Assembly (NCBI RefSeq): GCF_933775445.1
Contig: NC_065872.1
Location: 3,968,001 to 4,032,000 of the forward strand
DNA from: Argentina anserina
Lineage: Eukaryota; Streptophyta; Magnoliopsida; Rosales; Rosaceae
Direction of reading: 5' to 3'
Length of the DNA stretch: 64,000 nt
This document shows positions 12,301 through 22,906 of the stretch, one piece after another (the first letter of the stretch is position 1; each line of letters starts with the position of its first letter). The notes under the pieces were generated by a model. The model saw only the letters and a list, made by a program, of their open reading frames with translations, did no database searches and was not told the DNA's origin. The position numbers were made by a program, and so were the translations under genes.

Positions 12301-12827
12301 GAATTACATACAACCTAGAACAAATTAAGAGTCAAATTTGAAACTGAGATTGCTAAAGAACTAACCTTGAATCAGATTGCCAGGAGTCTAAGACCCAGTG
12401 CTTGATTTTGATTCTTACACACAAAATCTTGATTGATGATGAAGATGACAGCCTGCTTAAACCCAAAACTGTGATCGGTCATTCACGAATCGTGATTGAA
12501 CCCAGTGTCGATTGATGTCGTTCAAAGAGAGAATGGAGTGAGAGATTCAGAGAGCGGCGCCCTTGTTAAGAGAAGACGAGGGTTTCATGGCAATTCTCTG
12601 TAATTCATGGAAGCATACAAGGGTACCTATCGGTATTACAGAAGATTCATTTTACTACAGTGTTTACCGCTACAGTATTGCAACGGGCTTATGCTTCTAA
12701 AAGGAGGTGTCGATCAGCTTTGGCTTATAGAAAGAAAAAGCCATTGCTTATGGAAGTCACTGACAAGAAGTTGGATTACCAAACACAACATTTGACTTAA
12801 CTTATAATCACCAGAGCCAATAAGCAT
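9318..12827. other. Non-coding right arm of the PIF/Harbinger element
   Basis: About 3.5 kb with no supportable reading frame, lying 5' of both element genes. The segment near 12400-12600 is less AT-rich and could be a promoter or 5' leader for the minus-strand ORFs. Around 11790-12200 a stretch opening with GGGACAGAGCCAG resembles the edge of another inserted element, but I could not find its second end. Confidence 0.4.
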
Positions 12828-12844
12828 TACCAAACACAGCCATC

Positions 12845-13980
12845 ATCTCTTTTTTTTGTTCCAAGCTCATATCATCTCTATATCAATAAAGTATGATTTG
12901 GTAGGTGCACTCCGTGTCTCTATAATTGAAGCTTAACACTGTTCCCTCGAGAGCCTATTCCACACACCGGTAGAGTACGGACACCATCAGAAGGTCACAT
13001 CGCGTGCAAACCACCCTCTGTTTGCAAAGATAATTATACGTATAAGCCCACGCACAGTTATCTTCCTCTCTCCAAAATGTTCTTTACTTCTTCACCAGCC
13101 AGTTCACCTCTTATTTTTAGTTTCCAGAAAAATGACAATCAAGGAATGATAAAATCAAAACCCAATAACCCAATTGATTTGTTGAAATATGAAATTAAAC
13201 AAAACTGATTTCTCTGCATACAAACCAAAAAGGAACAATATTGATTTGATGAAACCCAAATCTATATTCAAAACCCAGAAAATCCAAAATCAAAATGCAA
13301 ATGAACCACCTTTTGACAATTGAAACACACGCTCTTCTAGTTGTTGTGAGGCTCTCATTCATGAGAGATGACTATCGCTTCCCGCAACAACAGATCCGTG
13401 ATGGGCAACAAACCATTTGCCATAAAAAATAAAGAAGAGAACGTTGGGCTTGGAATCAACAGTTGAAAACCTTAAAACCACCTATCCTCTTTTGATTTGC
13501 TTCGATTCAACGAAAGCTCTAAAAGAATAATCGAGTGTCGGCCATCAAAACTCCACCTTTGTCTTACCTTTCTTTATTTATCTTTTTTAAAGATCCTCAC
13601 TCGAACGAATAACTAACACTAATTCAAGAAGCTAATTTATGTTAATAGATTAATAGTCCATATTTGATGGTGTGCGTACTCGACGGTGGGTTGAATCTGT
13701 TTCCCTATTTCCTCATATGAAGCATGTTTGATCAATTCTTTTGGGAAAATGATTCTATGCCCCTTCCATATTTCCGGTTTTTGGACACCGAACATTGTAC
13801 ATGCGACATGTGGGAATTATTATGATGTTTTCCCTCTTTTACCCTCATGACATCGGTTTTTTGCTTGCTTTTATATGTCACATATAAACCCAACCCCACC
13901 TTTTCAAAAATACAAAATAAACCCAACCCCACTAACTCACCACAATAACATCAAACATCCGCATTCTCTCGGAAAATTAT
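12845..13980. other. Intergenic region, nothing recognised
   Basis: About 1.1 kb of AT-rich sequence to the right of the PIF/Harbinger element. It contains a small duplication of AAACCCAACCCCAC near 13885-13930. No coding or RNA gene found. Confidence 0.4.
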
Positions 13981-14110
13981 ATTATAAATCAATGTATGTT
14001 ACACATTTCATATCCAACGGTCGATATTATTTTGTGAGTGAGATCAGAAAAATAATATCTGTTGTTAACCATTTGATGTAAGATATATAACATACATTGA
14101 TACATAATAG
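13981..14110. mobile_element. Small foldback MITE
   Basis: A 130-bp near-palindrome. The left arm reads ATCAATGTATGTTACACAT... and the right arm in reverse complement ATCAATGTATGTTATATAT.... The arms pair again at the centre (ATATTATTTT against AAAATAATAT). It is non-coding and typical of a very small MITE or hairpin element. The exact ends and target duplication are uncertain. Confidence 0.55.
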
Positions 14111-15067
14111 ATTAACCTCATTATCTCTTTCTTTAGAGCACCGAATAGACTCCCATTCTTTTGATAGAAACTAGTCAAACTACTCATCTACTCATTTCCG
14201 TTGGGGGTCACCTAAAAGGCTCAACTAATTTTTCACGTGATAGCAGTACATCACAAGCCCTATAATTTTATCTGTTTGATACATAACTTGAAATATAAAG
14301 TACACAATAAAAACTAAGGGACAATACATGGTGGAGTTAAACCTAGTCTCGGAACAATTGCGGCTATGCATGAGATGAATCACTAATTAAGAACATGCGA
14401 CAAACAAGTAGCGATGAGAGATGAGTATCTATCATCTTTCTTCGACATGATGATTATGTTTAAACAAATGTTGGCAACTCACAGAAAGCTGAGAAACCAT
14501 GATATATACCGTTGTAACTGTAGTACACGGAAATAACAGAGACGCTATGGATGACATTAGTTATTTCTCTTTGGTTTTGATTACAGAAGAAAACGAATAA
14601 GAATATGAGAATGAAAAATATGGCTCAGTATAGCTTCAATAATGCTAAATGATCGATTGGTGATATACGTGTCATCCTTCTATTTGTGATCGAAGTAGTG
14701 CCATTAATTAACACTTCTTGATTTTTCATACACTATATAACTCTCAACAAATACAACTAGCTAGTAATGGGATTGCTACACATATGGAACCGGAACAATT
14801 CTAGACTTCTGGTGTATATCTTACACCAGTACGTATCAAGTTAAGTTTTGTTTGAAAGACGTATCAAGTTAAGTTGCTCGAGCACTTTGATGGGAAATTC
14901 GGGACACCATGACACTCAATCATAAGAAATATTAAGATATACAGTGATTTTGACATTTTCCAATATTATAATGTTTTGAAATTTGAATGATTGCACTGAA
15001 AGAAGATCGGGCTCCAGGAACTTTGTAGATATGAAATCTTTTTTCCAAAATATTGAGGAAAGAAAGT
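14111..15067. other. Intergenic region, nothing recognised
   Basis: AT-rich sequence with no supportable gene or repeat. The direct duplication ACGTATCAAGTTAAGTT occurs twice at about 14830-14875. Confidence 0.4.
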
Positions 15068-15073
15068 TTAGTA

Positions 15074-15805
15074 CATGAGAAGTTTTAAATACACACTCAT
15101 AAGCTCATGATGCACACCTTTATTATTTAATAATTCAAAATAACATTTTGCATGTATGTTAAATGACCAAAATAGGTATATGTAATAATTTAAAAAATCA
15201 AAAACAATTAAATTATCAAAATTAAGAATTTGGAAACAATTAAAATAAGAAAATGTACAAGGAAATTTAATTTAGTATATATTTTGATGGAAAATTAAGC
15301 AGGAGATTCAAACAATCGATCAATTCATTCCTTAATTTTCACCGAAAAAAATCATTTCTATTTTTAGAGTCCCAAACAAAGTAATTCATGAAAAAGAATT
15401 ATGATTTTTCATCTTTCATTAAATTCTATCTTCATACATTCTTAAAAATAAATGTTCAACTTCTTCAAACAATCAATTCATCCATTTCTTATACATATAT
15501 CTATATATACGTATATATTCTTCATGTTCTTTATCGTTTTCATGGTTAAAGAATAAAAAAAACAATTGTGTTCTATAATGTTGTAAAAATAAATAAGAAT
15601 TGAAAATATATATTAATATACTAATCACTGTAAAAAGTAGCATCGTATATCCAAATAATATAGTATTTTGTGATTTTTTTAATTCAAGGGTATTTTAGGT
15701 TTTTTATGTGTATTTAGTAAAAATATTAGAATTAGAATCGAAATAGGTAGTGTATTAAATATGAGTGTGTATTAAGAGATTTGAGATATGTATTTAAAAT
15801 TTCTC
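15074..15805. mobile_element. Probable TIR MITE downstream of the P450 gene
   Basis: The left end reads GAGAAGTTTTAAATACACAC and the right end in reverse complement GAGAAATTTTAAATACATA, followed on both arms by CTCAT- and ACAC-rich text. TTAGTA occurs just outside both ends (15068-15073 and 15806-15811). The interior is very AT-rich and non-coding. It ends about 210 bp from the P450 stop codon. The superfamily is undetermined. Confidence 0.5.
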
Positions 15806-16015
15806 TTAGTATATATATCATTCTCGATTTCTCACAAAAAAAAAATTGTTCCGACATAAAGAAACTAAAAGATTGATTTGGCGGTGGATTTCGTAGCAAG
15901 CAACCCTCTAATTGCAAATGATAATATTAAGAGTTTAAGACCAAGGGGTTGATTAGAACGAACACAGCTAATTACTTTATTTATTTATGTTTCTGATAGA
16001 TCTGCTGGATCGGTA

Positions 16016-17668
16016 TTAATAAAGATGGATTGGGAGTCTAGGCTCCACAACTGCAACCAGTGGAAACTTCCTTGGTGTTGACAAGCCATATACTTCATCC
16101 ATGCTCAAATCTTCGGGCTTCATATTCTCAGGCAATTTCAAGTTGAATCCATGTAACATGTTGGCTATGCTGGACCGGATCAGTTTCAGCCCGAGGCTAT
16201 AACCAGGGCACATTCTCCTTCCTGAACCAAATGGCAGGAGCTCAAAATTATGTCCTTTCACATCAATTGATTTCCCTAGAAACCTCTCCGGTTTAAACTC
16301 CTCCGGGGATTCCCACACAGATGAGTTTCTCCCTATGCTCCATGTGTTAATGAACACTCTCGTCCCCTTGCGAATATCGTAACCTTCCACATTGCAATCT
16401 TCAAGAGCCAAATGTGGTGCGAGCATTACAGCAACAGGATGTTTCCTCATTGTCTCTTTCATGATTGCATCTATGTAAGGAAGTTGTGCTATGTCCTTCT
16501 CTTCAACCCATCGATCTCTCCCAATCACCCTGTCGAGCTCTTCGGTCGCCTTCTCTATGAGGTGTGGTTGTTTCATGAGTTCAGACATTGCCCATTCCAC
16601 GGTTGTAGCTGAGGTATCTGTGCCACCCGCTATTAAATCCTGATTTCAAATGAACAAGTACTGTGTCAAAATTTATCTTGGTTTATAATTTCTATTAACT
16701 AATTGATAATGAAATGCAGTAGACCAGTAGTTACTATTTTAAAACATTTGTACCTGAGTGAATCCTTTGACACTGTCATAGTTGAGCTTAACTTCAATAT
16801 TAGGATCATCAGCGAGCTTCAATAGAACATCGACCAAGTCCTTTGGCACAAACTCCTTTACACCTGCCTTGTTTGCCCTGTGTTCACCGAAAACATGGTC
16901 ATGAAATCTGTCAAACTTTTTCTTCAATGCCTTCATACGCCTCACATAACCTTGCAAGTCCAAAAGCTGGAGCCACGGTATCCAATCTCCTATGTTCAAC
17001 ACCCCATTAAGTAAGAACAACTCGTCCAGCATCTCCTGGAACTCGTCGAGTGTCACAATGGAAGTCTCGAATTCAGACACACTGAAATACTTCTTCCCCA
17101 ATACAATCCTACTTATAATGCTGAGAGTGAGGCGCGAGAGGTGCTCCTTGAGGGTGACTGGCTTGCCTGACAAGGCACATAAACGCGAGAGGAAAGCACG
17201 ATTCTCCTCCACGCGAATGTACTCGGAAGAGTCTAGTCTCTTGGAGTTGAATAGCTCAGAGAGGTAGAACTTGCGGCCTTGGCGCCAATATGGGCCGTGA
17301 GGTGCCCAAGTGATGTTGAGGTAGTTGTAAGTGGTGTATTTGCCAGCTGCAGTTTGTGGTCTGGAGGCAAAGACATGATCATGCGTCCTTAAAATTTGCT
17401 TAGCTATCTCTGGAGATGAAGCAATAACAACTGGGTAGGAGCCAAACTGAAGCTGCATTATTGGTCCATAAGTTTGCGATAATTTGTGAAGGGATTGATG
17501 CGGGAGAAGGCCGATGAGATTGAGGTTGCCAATGATCGGCCAGGGTTTTGGACCGGGTGGAAATTTCAAATTCAGTTTGCGGCTATTTAGGAAGAAAAGC
17601 TTTGAAAGGAGGGTCACAGTAGCAAAGAATACTGCTAGGGTTGAAATAGCCCAAGAAAGAGACTCCAT
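16016..17668 (-). CDS. Cytochrome P450, CYP71 clan (CYP92A-like)
   Basis: Two exons, 17668-16754 and 16639-16016, joined in phase 0 by a GT-AG intron, encode 512 residues, normal for A-type plant P450s. Seen in order: an N-terminal membrane anchor (about residues 5-27), the proline hinge PPGPKPWP at 37, the I-helix AGGTDTS at 309-315, the ExxR motif KETMR at 366-370, PERF near 422-425 and the haem loop FGSGRRMCPG at 442-451 with ligand Cys449. The text around the hinge, TAAGKYTTYNY and GDWIPWL matches the CYP92A group. Such enzymes are ER-bound, use NADPH-P450 reductase, and hydroxylate small molecules such as flavonoids, phytohormones or terpenoids. The substrate cannot be read from the sequence. 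No lesions seen. Confidence 0.93.
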
Positions 17669-17700
17669 TTCTGGGTATTGTGATTATAGTTGAGGAGAGT

Positions 17701-17708
17701 TTATATAA
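17701..17708 (-). promoter_or_regulatory. TATA box of the P450 gene
   Basis: On the minus strand TTATATAA lies about 33 bp upstream of the ATG at 17668. The implied 5' UTR would be very short, so transcription may start near or just upstream of the ATG. Confidence 0.45.
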
Positions 17709-18178
17709 GATGGCGGTCTTGTGGTTAGAGGGTTTTAATATAGTTGACGGTGAAACTAAAACAGTAAAACATGAGGGTGAGAAGAAATCGTAGACTTGTG
17801 CTTTTAAGGATAACACACCATGCCAATGACTGTAGTACTCTACTACAACACCTCCATCGTGCCAAAAGAAGAAGAAAAATATATATGATCTTTCCTCAGT
17901 GGGAAAATATTTTTTTCTCAGTGGGAATATATTGCTTCGGTGTGTAGGCAACAATTTCACCTTGTTTAATATTTATTTAGTCTATCAAATTGCTTTCCAT
18001 TTTCATACCTGACATCTTTGGACGTGTCAATTCAACTCAAAAGCTTTACCACCTTTAATTTGTAGCATGCATGTGTTCTGGTGCGTAAAACGTGAACATG
18101 CATGATGTTGTTTATTTCATGCATGACTTCTTAATGTTAATTGGATCATTATATAAATAGATACGATCATGCAAATCA
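17709..18178. other. P450 upstream region
   Basis: About 470 bp upstream of the P450. It contains the direct duplicate CAGTGGGAA-ATATTTTT / CAGTGGGAATATATT near 17898-17932. No gene seen. Confidence 0.35.
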
Positions 18179-18186
18179 ATCACATC

Positions 18187-18639
18187 CAGTGGTGGACCTA
18201 TGTGAAGGCCCACATGGGCTGCAACCCAAACAATTTTACTACATTATAACTGTTTGCATGTACATAATAGTCACAAATGCCAAGTTGCTGAATTAGCTCA
18301 ATATATTTTGAAGTTTGGATAATGGGATTTGGGTTCAAATCTCCACACCTCCCTTTTTCCCACCCCTATTACGTTTTCTTTCTTCCTCTTCCTTTTCTTT
18401 TAGTTTTTTTTTTCTCTAAAACCACTTTTCTCTTAGTATTTTTACTTTTGTTCTTATTTTCTCTCTCATTTTTTTAAAAGTGGAGTTTAATAAGGTCGAA
18501 TTGAGGTCATTATATTAAAATATTATTTTAATCAAAGAAAAAAATTAACATACAAACACCAAATTATATCGATAAAATCAATTGCAAATAAGAAAATAAA
18601 TTAGCCAAGACTAAATTTTTTTTGGGATCCGCCTATGAT
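18187..18639. mobile_element. Degenerate hAT-like non-autonomous element
   Basis: The left end CAGTGGTGGACC and the right end in reverse complement CATAGGCGGATCC form imperfect inverted repeats of the CAGTGGCGGA type seen in plant non-autonomous elements. Flanking octamers ATCACATC and ATGAGATC agree at 6 of 8 positions, as a decayed 8-bp target duplication would. Inside is GGGTTCAAATCTCC, resembling a tRNA B box, with a weak A-box-like AGCTCAAT before it. The class call is inference. Confidence 0.4.
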
Positions 18640-21600
18640 GAGATCTAGCTAATGAAGTGAATGATAACACTAATATTGTATCTAAATGATATTAAGAAGT
18701 CCTACTCAACCATATCCCTCTCCTAACTCGTTTAAGTGCTCAAATAGGTTGAGATCGATAATTAAGGGAAAATGTCTATTTAGTACTAATTTGGCCAACT
18801 CTTTACTCATTTCAATGACACATCTCAAATGGTGTTCATTTCAACATAAAGTAACCAAGCATTTGCAATACAAAAATTATTGTTTTGTATATTTTTAAAA
18901 CTATTTTACCCCCACATATTAAAACAATTATAGAGATAAAATTAATGAGAAAGAACACTAAATTGGAACCTCGCCGGACTCCGGTTAGTACAGGTAGGCC
19001 CGATCCTGAGTCTTTCAATGCTCCAGGTGAGAATTATTTTTAGGCCCATTTTTTCTCTCATTTATAAACTTAGAATAAGTTTTGTATATAGTTATTGATT
19101 TTCCAAAGTTGTATGTAAATCCTTTTGCTAAATGAATTAAGGCTTGACAACACTCTAATTAAATAATATGAAGAAATAACATATATTTATATGGATATGA
19201 TTTTATTGTGGGTTCCTTTATCAAATAAACTTTATACACTAAACTTAACAGCATTATACACAAAAACATGTAACATCTGCCTTAACTGTTGACAAAATTG
19301 AAAACTCATAAACAACAAGGAAAAAACACAAATTGTTTTGATTAGCTCTACTTTGTTCTATACAAATAGATGACATAAAAAAATCCGTTAAAAGAAGACA
19401 TAACTTTGGTTTTATACAAATATACCCCGCCAACCAACCCCACAAAAATATCAATCACATCTTCAACTAGCACAACAATGACGGAGGAACCTGGTAGAAG
19501 CTCCGGCATCGGATCTATGAGGGCGATTCGATTCGGTGGTGGTTTCGTCAGATCTTGTGGTGCTCTCGTTGGTGGAACTGGGTGCATGCTGAAGTCGACT
19601 TTAGTCGTTTATCGCAAGGTCGATGACTAGAGAGAGAGACTTTTAGATCGGGAAGAGGGACGGAGAAGAAAGAGAAAGAGGTACGGGTGTTTTCTCTAGT
19701 AAACATTGAAATGGAAACATGAAATTGAAATGGTCGATGTTTTGGACTTTTCGTTGATTTGGTCATTTTCCCATATATATAAATATTATCTCGACAAGAT
19801 GAATTTAACTATCAATTATTTGAGTCATCGATTAATTGATGTTCAATTATACTCTTCACGGTAATGGATGAGATTTCATAGGTATTCGACATTCAGAATG
19901 TTAGAAACTTATCAACTGCGCGTTAATTCTGTTTTTAAATTGGTGATAAAAGAGATTAGGGATTGGTCGTATTCATACTGGAAAACTGAGTTTATGTTTA
20001 GCAAGTCAGTACCATTGCCAACATTTAGTTTTTTTTTGATGGATTTGCCAACATTTAGTTGACACTCTCCTTTAAGCATAAGATTCGCCAACTAGCCAAC
20101 TACAAATTAGTTTATTGCATTAATGTGTGCGTTTACTCTAAATTAGGAATGTTAAGATTTCATGCATATTGTATGTTAAAATCATTAGATGCGAACATCC
20201 AGTATGTCACTATGTCGGAGCCACTAGCTAGTTCAGTTTTTATATCCCATATTGAAGAAGGGAGCTGAATCTGAATCACTAAACTGAACCATGGTGGCCA
20301 AACTGGCCACGAGATCAATAACACTGAGTATCAAGAACAGCAGATACTATTCTACCAATATATATATATATATGTCATTATATAGCGGTATCCGAGTTTT
20401 CAAAAACTTCAAAATTCATTGTCTTTCATTCTCTTTCCAATTTATTTCTTTTCATTGTAGTATTGTACGATCTGAATATAGTTTCAGGGCAAACTCAATA
20501 CCAAAAGCCCCTAAACACTATGTAGATAAGCCCATTCCATTGAGACAAAAGGCCGTATTTTGCAGGCTAAACCCACTCAGAAATCATTCCAAACTTAAAC
20601 CTCTAATATATGCATTCCTGAGAATGGCCAAAACTTGGCATAAGCTCTTTCACGCGTCTCAATAATTTTCTGGAAGCTGCATGCATCAACGTTTCTCAGA
20701 AATCTACTTAGTTCACCATCTTATACCTCATAACCACACAAAATCTAAGAATTAAAAGGAGCTCGAACAGCACAACCTAAGAAAGAAAGCAAACCTAGAT
20801 CGAATTAATCACAGATCGAGACAAGCTAGTTCTTCCTCCACCGGAATTGCAAACCTCGATCATATACTTCAATACTTCATGTCTCCTTGCCCAAACTCAT
20901 CCTTTCTAGCTTTTACACTTTCCAGATATACACAGAATCCCAAAGAAAGAGAACTTTCACTTTTTTCGTATACTGAGTTCTCATCTTCCAAACTTAGAAT
21001 CACCTAACAGTAATTGATGTAAATTTTGATAACTGGGAGAGGAAAATATACATGACAGGAGACAAAAGTATAGACAAACCCTTGAAGCAGAAGGGACGTC
21101 CAAGGAGGCGCAAGGAGAAGTGAGGTGATGAGTGATGACCGCGGACGCCGCCGTGGCAAACCCTGCCGTCAGGAAGTCTTCTCCCGCTACTTCCTCCTTC
21201 TCCTCTTGTTCTTGGTTGCTTTCTATATCTTTGGAATCTTGTATTTGGCAAGAATCAATCTTATTTGGGGAGGCAGGTGAAGTTCACTTTTCATGCAATG
21301 CAATAATCGACGTTAATTAGCGGTGAATCGTTGGATGTGGACTGTCTCTGTGTTAGTGAACGGTTAAGATATCGGTTTACTCTGCGGCATGTCAATCTTA
21401 CCTAGCGAGTAAGTGAGTGTTGGAGTGAAATTTCATAATAAATGTAAATAGTGAAAGCAGAAAAAGTTTAGTAAGTAAACCTTCTAATTCTTGTTTATCA
21501 TCTCAAATTCTGAAAATGAAAGCATGATGTTGGTAATATAGTATAATTGCGTTTGAAGAATCAAAGATGAGAATTTGGGTTTAGGGAAATAGGGAATTAA

Positions 21601-22298
21601 TGATTTTATAAGTTAGTATGGATTGATGTTGAAGTGCATGTAGGGCAGTAGGAGGTGAATGATCAAGGAATACATGAATTGGACTCTATCTCAAAAGTTT
21701 CAAACAATTCAATGCGAGGCTTGCGAGACCCTAATTATAAGCGGACTGATCAATGGGCCGGGGGGTTTGACAATTAATTCGGGTGTCCAAATATAATTTC
21801 TGCATGTGGTGATGGAAGCTAGTCGATCTTAATCATGTTTAAAAAGCACAAGCACCGAAAGACCCAAAAGAAGCTGATACACATGTACAGGTTCATTTTC
21901 ATTGTCGAAAGAATTAAGAAAGCACCTCTAGCTTCCAAACATTCATACAAACCATTTATTCATCTAATCTTCCAAAGTTCTATAGATCAGATCATATCTA
22001 AGCAACTAAGCATGCAGATATTAAGAACAGGATGATGGATCAGATCAAACTTCAGTACTGAAAATCCAATATATATTTGACAGCATTGCAGCAAGCTTCA
22101 TTGCTTCAACTACCAATGCTCCTGTTGGGTAGAAATATTTAGAATATCTCCATGTGCATCCCAGAAGCAATAGAAAACCAAAGACCAGAGGAAACGGCAA
22201 GGGAACTATCTTTTGTTCACTCTCTTCTATATAAAAAGAGCTATTTATTCCCTTGTGATTCATTCATTCTCAGTTTCACGCCCTTTAAGAAGGCAAGG
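18640..22298. other. Gene-poor intergenic region
   Basis: About 3.6 kb with short open frames only, none matching a family I know. A locally GC-rich patch at about 21090-21250 has an open frame on each strand; on the plus strand it starts ATGACCGCGGACGCC and reads MTADAAVANPAVRKSSPATS. It may be an exon fragment, but I see no splice partner. A 16-bp direct repeat, TTGCCAACATTTAGTT, lies at about 20015-20060. Confidence 0.35.
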
Positions 22299-22312
22299 AA
22301 GGCACACGGCAC

Positions 22313-22892
22313 CTTTTAAGGGGAAACTTGCCACTATGGACCGGGTGGTTCGGTTCTCTCCTCAAGTGTCCTGAGTCATGTCCTTTATGTCAAGTTGTTA
22401 ATGCCCTTTTAGCTTTGAGGTGTGGTCTCATGTGATGTCTAAATGTGTCTCTAGCATCTCTTATCAACATTGGATTAATTTCATTATGATGGCTGCTGCT
22501 TCTTGAAGAGGTAACTCTTGGCCCGTGGTGATTAAAAAATTAGTTTTTCAAGCTTCCGTTTATGAGATCTGGAAAGAAAGAAATAGCAGGAAATTTAGGG
22601 ATGAATTTGCTAGCTCCATAACTATTTTTATGAAGATTTTAGCGAGTTTACATCTCCCATTATTTTCTCTAGGGATTGATGTTCTCTGACCAAACTCCTT
22701 TACTTATGAGTGGATTAGATGATAAATCTTTATTTATTTTGTTAGCTTGAGTTTTTTGTTAGCCTTTTAGTTTTTAGTGCTTTTTAACTTGGTCTTTTTC
22801 TTTTTTTGAGAAAATGTTGGTGCTCTTTGAGCTTGTTCTCTTGCTTTAGTTTTTGGCTCGGCGTTTTAATGATATTTATTTATCCAAAAAAA
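22313..22892 (+). mobile_element. 5'-truncated L1-type LINE
   Basis: A 14-bp direct repeat AAGGCACACGGCAC flanks the insert (22299-22312 and 22893-22906), and the insert ends in poly-A at 22886-22892. Broken reading frames show the reverse-transcriptase zinc-binding (zf-RVT) region at the end of plant L1 ORF2: GKLATMDRVVRFSPQ near 22322 and FQASVYEIWKERNSRKFRDE near 22548. Stops interrupt it. About 580 bp of the 3' end is present, so the copy was 5'-truncated at insertion, as is usual for target-primed reverse transcription. Confidence 0.88.
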
Positions 22893-22906
22893 AAGGCACA
22901 CGGCAC

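Larger units (their letters stand above)
6382..12841 (-). mobile_element. Complete PIF/Harbinger DNA transposon
   Basis: The element is bounded by a perfect 14-bp terminal inverted repeat, GGCTGTGTTTGGTA at 6382-6395 and its complement at 12828-12841. Subterminal copies of GTTTGGTAA occur inside both ends. A 3-bp direct repeat ATC flanks it (6379-6381 and 12842-12844); PIF/Harbinger duplications are 3 bp but normally TWA. Inside, both canonical proteins are on the minus strand: a Myb/SANT-like ORF2 (8339-9317) and a DDE transposase (6731-8083). The 6.46-kb length suits an autonomous plant member. The transposase has one premature stop, so the copy is probably not self-sufficient now. About 3.5 kb between ORF2 and the right end is non-coding. 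Confidence 0.9.

Noticed and set aside
20291..20665. 124-codon open frame
   Set aside because: Low-complexity, AT-rich with Tyr/Ile runs from a (TA)n stretch; no recognised domain.
21000..21320. Open frames on both strands in a locally GC-rich patch
   Set aside because: Neither strand gives a known domain or fitting exon neighbours; kept only as a remark in the intergenic entry.
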